Assembly: GCA_903632075.3 (NCBI GenBank)
Contig: CAHIKZ030003337.1
Span: 141,001 to 205,000, forward strand
Reading direction: 5' to 3'
Origin: Acanthosepion pharaonis
Taxonomy: Eukaryota > Mollusca > Cephalopoda > Sepiida > Sepiidae
Length of the DNA stretch: 64,000 nt
Within the stretch, counting starts at the first letter, position 1. Each line of letters starts with the position of its first letter. The notes beneath the pieces are model-generated. The model made no database searches. It was given only the letters and a program-made list of their open reading frames with translations, and was not told the origin of the DNA. Shown here in pieces: positions 37,637 to 48,376 of this stretch. The position numbers and the translations under genes were made by a program.

Positions 37637-39196
37637 TGTGATACTATTTAGGGTTGCGAGAAAGAAAGAAAAAAGAAAAGGCGAGAATTAAATTTAGGTG
37701 ATAAGAAGCCATCACGAAAAGGACACTAAGCAATGTTATTTTTTTTAACAAAGAAAAGTGGAAAGATTTTATTTTCATTAGCGAAGAGAGTAAGGCACCG
37801 GATTTAGTTTGATTTATGACGACGCCCCGAATAAAAGATAGCCGTCTGCCATGGCAATGGTAACGGTTTCAGGTCGGTCAAGTGATCTACGAAACAGAAA
37901 CTGAGAGATAAAAATTAATTAAGCACGCACTGGCCGAAAAACAAAATGTCCGTTGGACTACCCCAGTTACAAAGAAAGAAAGAGTGACCCATTAGCTATC
38001 TACGGAGATGTCGTTTGAAAAAGGCACCTGTTTTTTGTCAAGAGCTGGCCATAATAGCAAAATTAAAAATGGCTGTGGGTATCGCCAGATGACCACCCAC
38101 TTGTTTGGCGAAGGTCTCGATTGATAAAGTCCAGGTGACATTCGGTTAAGATAAGAGTCTAAGGATTTGTTGTCGAGAAGAAGAAAAAGAAAGAAAAGAA
38201 AAAGAAAAAGAAAAAGGAAGATACTTTTTTTTCTTTGAGCAAGATTTTTTTAAACCGAGGCTAGTCCGGCCACACCCACGCCGTTGAGCGCCCATTGGCT
38301 GAATGGTGTGAAGAAGGAGGGGAGGCCTGCTGACGCCCTCTGAAGGGATCGGTGTGAGATGCCACTGTGAGAGAGAGGGGAAACCCGTTGACACCCACTG
38401 AGGGTATGGGTGAGATACCAATATGAGAAAGGAAGAATTTGGGAGGACGAAAAACTTCCAAAAATGGAAATTAATAATTCTTCCTGACCGAAAACAAAGA
38501 AAAAACCTTAATGCGATTTAGAACCCTCAAACCCCGACAGGCCCACCCCGGTTTTGGTCGGCGTCCATACAAGCAGAGTCGCAACGAGTAGAAGCCAGTT
38601 GAGTTCGCAGTTCGCAGCTGGGTTGAATTGAGTTGCGTTGGAGTTACAGAGTGAACCCGCCTCGCAGGAACCTGACTGAAAGATCCCACGCAATCAAGAC
38701 CTCAACTAACCAAGAACAATTTTTGAAGAACGACTTAGACTCACACCACCAAAACAAGTTTTACGAATATCGCCTGAAGATGCACCAAAACCAGTTTCTT
38801 AAAAGAACAATTTAAGATGTTAAGACTCGCCTAACAAACACAAAGTGTCACGAATCCATATAAGCGGGTTGGGAGGAAGGCGCAGTCCTGTATTCAGCAA
38901 CCAGATATGAAATACTGCTATCCTTTTTTAACACATTTGAACTTTTCGAGTTATTACTTTATTTTCTTTTACATATACTTTTGCGGTATTACCCTTGTTC
39001 GGACTCGACTTGCATTACGACCCGGTGACTGATTGATTTCGTCTACCTAAGATCAAATCACAACGTGGGTAGGTTAGTCTAGAAATCAAAACAGTTACTT
39101 CGGTAACCAGACGTTGGAGGCGAGCTGGGAACGACAAGGCTGATACCGAATCTAACCAGATTCCCATCCGAATCAGCAAAAGGTTAGAACGTCACA
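37637..39196 (+). mobile_element. Possible 5' LTR of a retrotransposon
   Basis: The block begins TGTGATACTATTT and ends AACGTCACA (TGTGA/TCACA inverted termini). It is clearly more GC-rich than its neighbours, contains CCATATAAGC (a TATA-like box at about 38860) and is followed two bases later by a TGG-initiated primer-binding-site-like sequence. It holds a ~57-bp imperfect tandem repeat (38272-38432) and a polypurine stretch (38172-38220). Against it: the length of about 1.56 kb is long, no second LTR or gag/pol is present, and the left boundary rests on inverted termini alone. Confidence 0.4.
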
Positions 39197-39198
39197 TT

Positions 39199-39211
39199 TG
39201 GTGCCGCGACC
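39199..39211 (+). promoter_or_regulatory. Candidate primer-binding site
   Basis: TGGTGCCGCGACC lies immediately after the CACATT junction. Its TGG would pair with a tRNA 3' CCA. The tRNA is not identified. Downstream (39255-39340) three GACGTCAC motifs occur, including a full TGACGTCA palindrome. Confidence 0.4.
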
Positions 39212-39539
39212 AATACCAAGTCACAACAGGATAGGACGGCGACGGCGCGGAGACAGATGGGGTGACGTCACAATTGGCACGATGGACGCGAACAGGCAGA
39301 CGTCACGATTGGGCAGCGACACCGGGGGACGTCACACAAATAAAATAAACCGAAAACCTAGAGAAATAAAGAAACGAACAAATTAAGTCAATAATAAATA
39401 ATTAGAAAGCAATTTATAGTAATTGGTTTAAAATAATTTCATAAATGGTCATTAGGGCGTGTCTGTGGAGCGATGCTTAGAACAATCGTGGACCAATTAA
39501 TAATGGTGATTTTCAAAATATAACTTAGATGTGTCACAA
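39212..39539. other. Leader-like GC-rich DNA grading into AT-rich DNA
   Basis: The GC-rich character stops near 39345, where AATAAAATAAACC begins. The putative retroelement is truncated here. Confidence 0.4.
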
Positions 39540-39650
39540 GTCGGAAATTGTGGGGCATCCAGTGAGTATCGAACTTACTACTCAGTCGTAACTGATCAAC
39601 CTTGACAAAGCTTGCTAACCATTAAACCCTGATAAAGTAACCAATGAATC
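39540..39650 (-). repeat. tRNA-derived SINE2 remnant, copy 3
   Basis: Minus-strand TTTAATGGTTAGCAAGCTTT (box A), AAGTTCGATACTCACTGG (box B) and GCCCCACAATTTCCGACTTG. Confidence 0.6.
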
Positions 39651-39997
39651 ATGCAGTTATTCTGGGAGTGCCCCTTTACTGAGAAGGAGTTAGACTTAGC
39701 CAATAAAAATGTTAATAAGTATCAAACTCTTCCCAAATCTAATATTTGGAAAGCGAGTGTACCATTTGATAATTTGTTTGTTTCTCACTGTGTGCCTCAT
39801 TTTTGAAGCTATATAGAAGATGTTAATAAGCTCTTCTTGCTAAATAACTATACGAAAAATATTGTAGAGCATATTAAATATTAAAAAAAAACACAACAAA
39901 TTGACCCGGAAAGTGAAAACTTATCGTTCCATACAGAGCAATATATGGTATAGAGCGGAGTTTAAATATAGACAAAACTAAAATACATTCATTTATT
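39651..39997. other. Unrecognised reading-frame remnant
   Basis: The plus strand reads QLFWECPFTEKELDLANKN, then IWKASVPFDNLFVSHCVPHF, a stop, and SYIEDVNKLFLLNNYTK. It is compositionally protein-like with only one stop over about 85 codons. I do not recognise it. It may be a retroelement piece. Confidence 0.3.
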
Positions 39998-40567
39998 GTA
40001 TCTGTCTATATTTCTGAGATGGGGTATTATGTACACTATTTACATTATTCGGATTATTGTCTTCATTTTGTCGCCATATTTATTACAACGTTTCGGCCGT
40101 TGTACGCTCCGGACTTCTTCCGGAGGTTAGAATGTCGAACTGAAACCTTTATTTCGCTCACTGGGGTAGACTGTTTTAGTTCCACGTGCCATGTTAAATG
40201 GACGTCAGTTATCAATTACCTCCTGTTAATTCCCCTCTCCAAGTTCTTCACTGCCTTAACGGGGTATTGAACTCACATGTGGATAAAGGCGTTGGTTAGA
40301 TCCAGTGACAGGACCCAAAGATTGTGAATTCAATGCCCGGTTAAGGCTGTGGAAAATTTGCAGAGGGGAATTAACAGGAGATAACTGATAACTGACGTCC
40401 TTTAAACATGGCACGTGTAAATAGAACAGTCTACCCCAGTGAGCGAAATAAAGGTTTCAGTTCGACATTACAACCCCCTGAAGATGGCCGGAGCGTACAG
40501 CGGCCGAAACGTAATAAATATGGCGACAAAGATAAGGACAATAGTCTGAATAATGTAAATAGTGTAC
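39998..40567. repeat. FB1 foldback, 537-bp inverted repeat
   Basis: Arms of about 250 bp (40031-40285 and 40320-40567) are mirror images, including GTACACTATTTACATTATTC, TCGACATTCTAAC/GACATTACAAC, TCGCTCACTGGGGTAGACTG and TTAACAGGAG. The loop is about 35 bp. Each arm carries a hammerhead-like core. On the plus strand, 40478-40513 has CTGAAGA, GGCCG-loop-CGGCC and GAAACGTA. On the minus strand, 40084-40122 has the core mutated to CGGAAGA and GAAACGTTGTA. No open frame of note. Confidence 0.9.
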
Positions 40568-41339
40568 GCATTTTTTTAATATTTATTACATGCATTTAGT
40601 GTAAGACTGAAAACAATTCAATTTAGTCAACCAATTTTGTACTAAATGTGTTCTGTACAACAAAGGGCTACTTTAACTTTAGCAGACGGAATTCTTATTC
40701 AAGAGATTAATGTCACAGGAGCCTGACATTAATGTAACAGTGAAGTCCTAACATTTAATCTCTTACATTATGGGATAAAAAGTTAGTTTGTTTCTTTTCT
40801 CGTTCGTTTCATTTCTACTTTAGTATGGAATGCTTGTTCGTGGCGAGCGAAGACTAAGCAGTCTTAATTTTGATGGAAGGCAGCGTCTCTTACGTAGTCT
40901 ATGATATTCCCGCTTTCTTGCCAATCGATGAATTTATATTCGAAGTGTCTGTTGCACCGCTAAGAGACTTAAATACTTATTTGATAAATTGATTGCTTTC
41001 CAACTCTGAGTGCCGTATTCTTGTGTGCGTAGGATCGTGTGACAGTTTTATGGAATCGAACTGACTGAATGAGAACAGGCATACAAACGTGAATTTGTTA
41101 TCTGTTCGAACAGAAATTTAGCAGGAATTTCTTAGTGCAAATTAAGTGGCAAGGAGAGAGATTGAAACACAGTATAATGATTGTGGTTAACTGGATAAAA
41201 AAAAAAATCACCAATAAAAATAAATATGAAAATATAAAGTAAAATCAATATGTCGTTGCGTTTCTTCTCTCTTTCACTATAGGGTTTATCTACAAACGTC
41301 TTAAACCCGGTATAAAGCAACCTTCCTTCTTAAATAGAG
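40568..41339. other. No recognised feature
   Basis: Contains a short palindrome at 40700-40765 (GTCACAGGAGCCTGACATTAATG region), otherwise unremarkable. Confidence 0.45.
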
Positions 41340-41652
<313 letters not shown>

Positions 41653-41824
41653 GATAAAATATCGTTTTGAAGTATGCTATATTTATTTTAAAGTGCCTTG
41701 ATCTCAGAAGTCGCTGCGATTAATATATATATATATGTGTGTATGCGTGTGTGTCTGTTTCTGTGTGTGTGTAAGTTAACCAATTTATTCTAGTTTTTCA
41801 GCTATGACTCTTATTCTATCAGTT

Positions 41825-41827
<3 letters not shown>

Positions 41828-41886
<59 letters not shown>

Positions 41887-42010
41887 GAACATTAATGACA
41901 ACACACAGCGGCGACATCCTGTTTTTGATTAAGTGCAGTCGTCAGACCATTCTCTGCCGATTGCGTTTAATCATGAAACAAATATCAAGAAAGAGGACAA
42001 ATTGATGCAA
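41828..42010 (+). repeat. (TA)n plus diverged FB2 copy
   Basis: TA 41828-41882, then GGAACATTAATGACAACACA, CAGCGGCGACATCCTG and a partial hairpin (TTGATTAAGTGCAG against CGATTGCGTTTAATCA). Confidence 0.65.
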
Positions 42011-42039
42011 CCGTTAGCGTCAGTATAGCATTTTTTTTT

Positions 42040-42300
42040 TGTGGTTTATTTGTTAACAGTGTTTTTCAGAGCAGCGTTGTATATTTTCTCAAAGTGCTTG
42101 TTGCAATTCGTCATATGGATTTTGTGGAGCTGGTTTCTGTCTGACAATTTTATGAAAGTTACTCTGCTGAGTACTTGGATGACGTGGTTTTTCGCTTCGG
42201 TGATTTCACCTATGAGGTTTTCAAGGAATTCTAACTTAATGTACCTGGAGTCATCTTCAGTGACATTGTTTGAAGAACTGCATGTTGTGTTTAAGATAGA
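42040..42300 (-). other. Unrecognised open stretch, about 86 codons
   Basis: The minus strand is stop-free from about 42298 to a TAA near 42043. It reads NVTEDDSRYIKLEFLENLIG, EITEAKNHVIQVLSRVTF and MTNCNKHFEKIYNAALKN. There is no ATG near its upstream end; the first in-frame Met is late. It is helix-like and charged, unlike the microsatellite frames. Family unknown. Confidence 0.35.
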
Positions 42301-42307
42301 GTCTCTG

Positions 42308-42310
<3 letters not shown>

Positions 42311-42344
<34 letters not shown>

Positions 42345-42360
42345 ATTATTATTATTATTT
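42311..42360. repeat. (ATT)n microsatellite
   Basis: ATT array, possibly the tail of the adjoining LINE fragment. Confidence 0.95.
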
Positions 42361-42690
42361 TATTTCCTTTCATTTCTGGTGTATACTCATTTCTTTCCGG
42401 GTCCCGGACCAGAAACATGAAGTCAGAAATGGCATCATGACATTTTCCACTAAGCAATTTTGAAAATAAAATAACACACCCATTGTACATAGATAAAGGC
42501 TTTCGTAAAGCATGGGCTGTAATCGGAAGAACAATTTTTCTTCTATTTTTTTAAGGTATGGTATACCATAAATCCTTTAAATGAGTCTGTCAGAATATTT
42601 ACCAATTAATCTGAGGGCTCCAACTACAAATGGAATTGTTGATGTTATCATGTGCCATATTTTTAGAGTTATTTTTGTTGTTGTTTTTAT
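42361..42690 (-). pseudogene. LINE 3'-terminal remnant, R2/NeSL-like C-terminus
   Basis: Minus-strand reading gives LKIWHMITSTIPFVVGALRL, IGKYSDRLI, GIPYLKKIEEKLFFRLQPML and, after frame changes, a short tail before the ATT array. The order (K..WH..., TIPFVVGALR, I.KYSD, GIPY.K) matches my recollection of the end of non-LTR elements that carry a restriction-like endonuclease. The nuclease core itself is not present. Several stops and frame changes. Confidence 0.5.
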
Positions 42691-43431
42691 TATTATTATT
42701 ATTATAAGAATATATAAAAATAATTAGAATAATAACATATACTATAAGAATAAAATATCGATTAATATAATAACTTGATATTAATATTTTTTATATAAAA
42801 TATATTATCAAACGTATGTCTATTTCATATATTTTCTTATGGATATATGGCTTTTTAAATCACCTATAAAATGTAGGACATCATAAAAACGTGTCAAACT
42901 CTCACACACTCTATTACACAGATTCTGACAATGAAATCTATGATGGATTTTCTTTAAAGGATGTGTTTCTATTCAAATTACTCTCTTTTTTTGCTTTATA
43001 TTGCCTATTTTAGCCATTTCCACGTCTAATTGTCATTATTCTGCAACACTTCTCTGATCTTCAATATATCATGTCAATGTTAAATTACCGAGGCCTTCTT
43101 TCCACATTTGGTGACACAGAAATCTCAGCTGTCTCGTTCAGATTGTAAGTATACGTCCCCTTGTTTTTCCTATTTTCCTTAAGATGTCTTTGTTGCTTTC
43201 GCGAGTTGTACATAATATTGTTAGCATTCGTCGGTAGAACTTCATCTCCACTTCATCTGTAATGAAACTGTCAAGCATTCACTAACATTTTGAAGTCGTT
43301 TCTTTATCTTTTAGACGTGTCTATCACAGTTCTTATCGAATAACTTTATCTTGTATCTCTAAGCAAGGATTGCCTCTTTGCCATGTCTCCTTAATTTAGC
43401 TCAGCTATAAGTTCGTACAAATTCATTGAGT
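42691..43431. other. No recognised feature
   Basis: AT-rich with short TTATTA runs at the left. No signature. Confidence 0.45.
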
Positions 43432-44184
43432 ACGAGATGTGTTCCAGAAATTTTGAGACTTTTCAGTGGAGACATTAACTTCAAAGAATTAAATAAAAAA
43501 GCAAAAAAAAACCTCTGATCTTCGAAGTAGGAACCTCCGACTTCAATGCAATTGTTGTAACCATCTAGCCATTCCGTGAAGACCTCATGGGAGTGATCCA
43601 AAGTGAAGGTGCCAAGAACCCTTGACACACCCTCGTTCATCTTATCAATGCTTTGAAAACAAGTCCCCCTGAGATTTTTCTTCGGTTTGAGTAACAACCA
43701 AAAGTTACAGGGAGCAATGTCTGGATATTCGGGTGGGGGAGGGACATTTTTGATGACCATTAAATGGCTCCATGCTGTCATCAACGCGCCTTTCCTTCTG
43801 TTCGCCATTGAACACCCCGAGAACAAACATTGCACAAATTCTGCGCATGTTCAGATCTTCATGAATAATTATTTGTACTTTTGCCACAACAACACCAAAC
43901 AGTATGGTTATTGTCTTTAGAGACACATGACGATATTCATCCAGAAAATTAAGAATTTTCTCAACCAGTTCTGACGTCCACGTTCACATTGTGTCCCTTA
44001 GACATCGTTCATCTTCTTTCACATCCTCTCCACCGACCTTGGACCACTTGTGCCAGGGAAAATAAGATATTCGGCACATACACGTTAATCCAAAATCAGT
44101 CTGGAGCAGTTCATATGTTTCTGTAGCAATTCCGTCTAGTTTAACACAAAACATTATTGCACAGCGAGCTTTTAATGTATTCAC
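43432..44184 (-). pseudogene. Mariner transposase remnant 4
   Basis: The minus-strand N-terminus reads RCAIMFCVKLDGIATETYEL, LLQTDFG and FPWHKWSKVGGEDVKEDE, the mariner first helix-turn-helix. Next comes KVQIIIHEDLNMRRICAMF and NGEQKERRVDDS, the second. The region with the first two aspartates is deleted. The tail follows with PDIAPCNFWLL, KKNLRGTCFQSIDKMNEGV and YNNCIEVGGSYFEDQ. Asp3 is replaced by N. A terminal repeat ACGAGATGTGTTCCAGAAA marks the 3' end at 43432. No matching 5' end was found. This is a different mariner lineage from that at 9004. Confidence 0.8.
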
Positions 44185-44795
44185 GTTCCGGCTGCATTCA
44201 GGAAATTGATCCGCAGTGTTTAGTAGCAGTGTTTAGTAGGGTGTGTTCAACGAGCGTTTACAAACATCTCTTTAAGTCTGGAGCAACAACAATTAGAAAG
44301 TCATCTGATTAGATTTATAGTAATTAGAGACTAAAACTACAATAATTTAGATAAGTTATATTTACCTCTGCAGAAAATGTCTGAGAACTTCTTGAATGCA
44401 CCCCGGATTTTGTTTTTGACTACTCTGTACTGACTTCCCAAATTAGTATCAGATTAGTGCTCCTACAAAAATCATTCTAATCACCTTCAGTTTCAGTCCT
44501 TGCCGACAAAAGAACTCTACCGTCTGCCCGAAAAATGTGGAAACGGACGAGAGAAATTTGATCAGGCGTTAAAGCGCCAATTTTCTACAGTTCAATGGCG
44601 ATTTCATCTGGTCCAGATGAACCCCCGTCATCGAAGGATAACAATCCAGATATGTTTCCTTTGTTTGTAGGGAAGTTGTCGTATTTCTTAATCGTCTGCT
44701 CTATGTTTGAAAAATCCCTTCCACTTTTTAAATATGTCATTTATGTATCGCATTTTTCGATTCACGCATCGTAATCGATCATGTCTCTTTACAAT
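44185..44795. other. Mostly unrecognised; possible LINE scrap
   Basis: Minus strand near 44580-44640 reads DDGGSSGPDEIAIEL, similar to the start of LINE reverse-transcriptase domains. It is too short to be sure. Confidence 0.3.
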
Positions 44796-44904
44796 AAAAA
44801 AAACATTACTTCTCCCATCTCTTTAATAGAAGACACACACATATATGTATATATGGATGTGTGTGTCTTCTATTAAACAGATTGGAGAAGTAATGATTTT
44901 TTTT
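44796..44904. repeat. 109-bp hairpin with AC/GT core
   Basis: CATTACTTCTCCCATCTCTT, AATAGAAGACACACACAT, a 14-nt TA-rich centre, then the mirrored arm ending GGAGAAGTAATG, extended by A and T runs. Arms of about 47 bp have few mismatches (CCCATCTCTTT against AAACAGATTGG). A singular hairpin that I do not see elsewhere in the window. Confidence 0.85.
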
Positions 44905-44993
44905 TGTCGAATAACTCGTTTAATGCCAGGTATAAATAGAAAAAATTTATTTCACAAATATAGCAGGTTTAAACAAAGGATTTACAACTATAT

Positions 44994-44998
<5 letters not shown>

Positions 44999-45074
<76 letters not shown>
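44999..45074. repeat. (TA)n-(AG)n microsatellite
   Basis: TA to 45040, then AG to 45074, directly before family-M copy B. Confidence 0.97.
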
Positions 45075-45076
<2 letters not shown>

Positions 45077-45091
45077 GAGAGGGAGGGAGAG

Positions 45092-45867
45092 AGGGTGCGA
45101 TGGGTAAATTATCGCCATTTTTTTTTTTTTTATTTCGCGCATGTACTTTGTTTTTGATGTTGTTAACTGCACATTATATTAAGGTCATTTGGACAACATG
45201 TGAGAGAAAAACATTGTCATGACACAATTAACTCCGCTAGAAATTTGGAAACGGCATACTGTACTGCTTGGCATTCGCACCGGAATCTTTAATACGAACA
45301 TTTCAGAGATTTTGGGTGTTAATAACTCCAAAATTTCCTGGTGAGGGCCTACGACAAGTGCTTTGAAGAGATAGTGATTCCCTGGATTAAGAGGGTGGCA
45401 GATGAAAGACCCTTTTGCCTTGAAACAGGACACTGCACGATGCTCCATAATGAGGAGAACCCAGTCGTGACTGCGAGACAATTTCTGCAAGCATATCACT
45501 CCTTACATATGGTCATCTAACTCTCTAGACTGCAAACCTCTTGATTAATATGTATTTGTCGCAGTTGAGCAAAGAGACCAAAATGCATCTTTGTAACACC
45601 AAAGATGAACTGAAGGCAAGGATTATGGTAACATTCACCAACTTAAACTAGAAGAACGACCAGAAGAGTTGCAGGAGATTCCGAAGTCTTCTGAAGGCTG
45701 TGGTTAAAGCCAATGGGGATTTTATTGAATACATTAATTTTTTTTAGCATTTCAAAGTATTTATTTATTTATTTTTGCAATTTTGGTAAATATATTTGTT
45801 AAAATGATATGGCAGTGTTATTTTCATTTTTGCGTAATTTAGACGACAATTTATCTATCGCACTCTG
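45092..45867 (+). mobile_element. Tc1/mariner family M, copy B (internally deleted)
   Basis: Both ends are present: GGTGCGATGGGTAAATTATC at 45094 and the inverse GACAATTTATCTATCGCAC near 45845-45864. The transposase frame starts at ATG 45219 (MTQLTPLEIWKRH, LGIRTGIFNTNISEILGVNN), jumps to CFEEIVIPWIKRVADERPF, and ends with a degraded CNTKDEL-equivalent and SQWGFY near 45735. Several stops. At 776 bp it is shorter than copy C, so the middle is lost. Confidence 0.8.
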
Positions 45868-47460
45868 CTGTTGAATAGAAACATTGAAAGAAAGGCATAT
45901 TTTTGTGACTATTTTTTTTTTTAAATCTATTTCATAATATTTAAATGTATACCCTTTAAAATTTTTACTAAGTCTAAGTTTTACTAAGTTTCATTTTTCT
46001 CTAGGTCAGCCGTTGCTTAAAAAGTTTGCGAAACACTGGGTTATTTGATGTCTTTTATTTGTACGAGGTACCCTGTGAGAATTAAAGTCACTTCACTGTA
46101 GTAATGGTAACAAGACAAGTCTCTATAATCATAGTCAATACCAATTGTTGATATACTTGACTTTATGATATGTTAATTCTTGGGTTATTTAATGACTAAT
46201 TTCGCATGAATTCCCTAGTGAAGCAAACTCATAATTGTAGCAATGGTCAACAACTCTAATCTCACTATACATCACCACAGATCGAGGAACCAAAATAGTG
46301 TCTACTCTGCATCTGACAACAACGTCAGACTTCTGCAACCTGACGCTGACAGGCTGGGAATGATGTATTCCTTGTTTCTTTATTCTGGAAACAGTTTTTG
46401 TTCTGTTATTCACGTACGTATGGGTTCCCATATTAAAAAAAACAGCCTCATGCCTGATACAATCAAAGTATAGTAATTTTAATTCATTCTTGCTAGTTTG
46501 CAAGTAAATTTGGTTAGCTTAGGCGGACGCGGGGGGAGAAATAATTCTTTAAAACCGAAAACCAGCACATGTGCATTTCCGTAATCGTCTGCTTCCTCTT
46601 TCACGTTTTATCCAAAAGATAAAAGACAAAAAAAAAAAAAAAAAAGAGTCAGAAATTCATCGTCTTCGGCAAGTCTCTGAAATCGGCTTATCCTGATGCG
46701 ATTTCCTCGGAGGATTGTGCAAAGCCGTGTTCTCAAGCGAAAACAACGAACCTCTTTTTTAAGAACAGTTGTGCATAGGTGGCCGGAGGAAGAGAATGGA
46801 ATAAACAACTTTCCAATCAAATTTTCAGACTACAATAGGCCATTACATGCTGTAGAGTCTCTCCGGCATTTTGGATGCTGGTTGAACGTTACTTTTAGAC
46901 AGAAATGAGTGCATTGATATAATTTATATTTCGAAAAAAATTTTAAAAGCTTAATGAAAACAAGATTTAATCGCACAAAACTAGGTTTTATTTATACGAA
47001 AACAGATAAGCAAACTCTTTAAATGACACATGGCTGAATTTCGATCTGAAAATGTTGCTATATAATGTTCCATCAATATATTACTGTTCTTTATAGAATC
47101 AAATACATTGACAAAGTAAAGAAATTTCTTATAAAAAAAAACTACTTGCGGGAAATGAATAATACTTCATAATTAACAAGGGGCTCTATGGTGGATCTAC
47201 ACAGATTAATGTTCTGTGGTGAGATATTTCCACTACTAGATCAAGTTTTTCAAAGAGCATCTACCTCATTATAGATTTTGTGACTATTTTCATCCTGCTC
47301 GGCATTCTAACCTTTCTCAAAGGTAAGTCATATTCGATATAATATACATTTATTTTTGCCTCTTAAAACTGATCTAACTTTTATTTTGGTTACAAATATC
47401 AAGATTTATGAAGGAATACAACGTACACACCGGGAATTATTAGGAATTATATATGCATAA
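45868..47460. other. No recognised feature
   Basis: AT-rich, with an A run near 46630. The frames at 46189-46503 and 46696-46908 have no recognisable motifs. Confidence 0.45.
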
Positions 47461-47763
47461 ACATTCATGCTTACACACTCATACGCACACACACACTCGC
47501 ATATGTGTGTGTGTGTATGTTTGTGTGTGTGTGAGTGTGTGTGCGTGCATATAAGTGTGTGCAATGAGGTCAAAACCCAGGGGCAACAGTTTGGTCTGAT
47601 TTATGCCTAAACATAATCTACAGGCCAGTTTACATCCGTTTCAGCATGAAACAGATGGTGATTTCCGAGAGTTGACCCCTAATGTCCACTTTTATACGAT
47701 CTATTTTCAGGAATACAGCTTACTTTAAGTCTATATTTTTATTACACAGACACACACACAAAC

Positions 47764-47849
<86 letters not shown>

Positions 47850-47850
47850 G
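47461..47850. repeat. Microsatellites around a diverged FB2 copy
   Basis: AC/GT-rich 47483-47545. An FB2-like unit at 47555-47740 (CAATGAGGTCAAAACCCAGG, TTTCAGCATGAAACAG, GTTGACCCCTAATGTCCACT) is followed by TA 47769-47811 and GT 47812-47850. Confidence 0.7.
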
Positions 47851-47971
47851 TTTAGGCAGCAATCCTTCTTTCATGCATATTTCATTGAATATGACAGATA
47901 AGGTACTTTTATTTAGTTTTTTATGCAATTTCTCATGCGATCTCATATTTTTTCCTTTTCGACAAATTATG

Positions 47972-48242
47972 TGTTGTGGTAGGATCCACCTAATTTACAC
48001 AGTGGAGTACCGACCATATAAATATAGGTTGGTACCGGGAAGACGAGGGGAGAAACAAGAGATCCAATCCAGAGACTCTGCCCGACTGCGATTAAGTCAA
48101 CCCATTCTACAGGAACAGTCTTCCCAAGAATATACCAAAACTAACTGTAAATATTGTGTACCTTTTCTTTGTTTCAATACATTTCGTTTACGTACATTTT
48201 GTGTTGTATTATTATTATTCCATGCTTATCCAAGCTTCAACA
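47972..48242 (+). mobile_element. Solo LTR, copy 1 (271 bp)
   Basis: Starts TGTTGTGGTAGGATCC and ends CAAGCTTCAACA (TGTTG/CAACA termini). It is flanked by a perfect 5-bp duplication TTATG (47967-47971, 48243-48247). A TATA-like box TATAAATA lies at 48017. No internal retroelement region is present, so it is a recombination product. It matches copy 2 at 62846 along its length. The frame running through it is not a gene. Confidence 0.9.
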
Positions 48243-48311
48243 TTATGTAAAACTGTCCGAATGCTCTTTTTATCCGAGCGCTTTCGGCTATACATTTATC
48301 CATTTTCAAGG

Positions 48312-48360
<49 letters not shown>
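48243..48360 (-). repeat. Hammerhead-like repeat end plus (TA)n
   Basis: Minus strand, about 48262-48302, reads CTTGAAAATGG (eroded core), GGATAAATGTATAGCC, GAAAGCGCTCGG. GAAA plus the palindrome AGCGCT and C follows the pattern of the other sites. TA array at 48316-48359. Confidence 0.4.
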
Positions 48361-48363
<3 letters not shown>

Positions 48364-48376
48364 TATTATGAAATGG

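Noticed and set aside
38146..38693. Minus-strand frames of 60-90 codons in the GC-rich block
   Set aside because: They overlap in several frames, arise from GC-rich tandem sequence in the putative LTR, and have no domain signature.
44220..44260. Second terminal repeat of the mariner at 43432 (GTAGGGTGTGTTCAACGAG)
   Set aside because: It resembles the terminal repeat but is in the same orientation instead of inverted, so it is not the 5' end.
47810..48250. 146-codon frame starting in a GT array
   Set aside because: It runs through a GT microsatellite and then a solo LTR. The same LTR at 62846 does not keep the frame.
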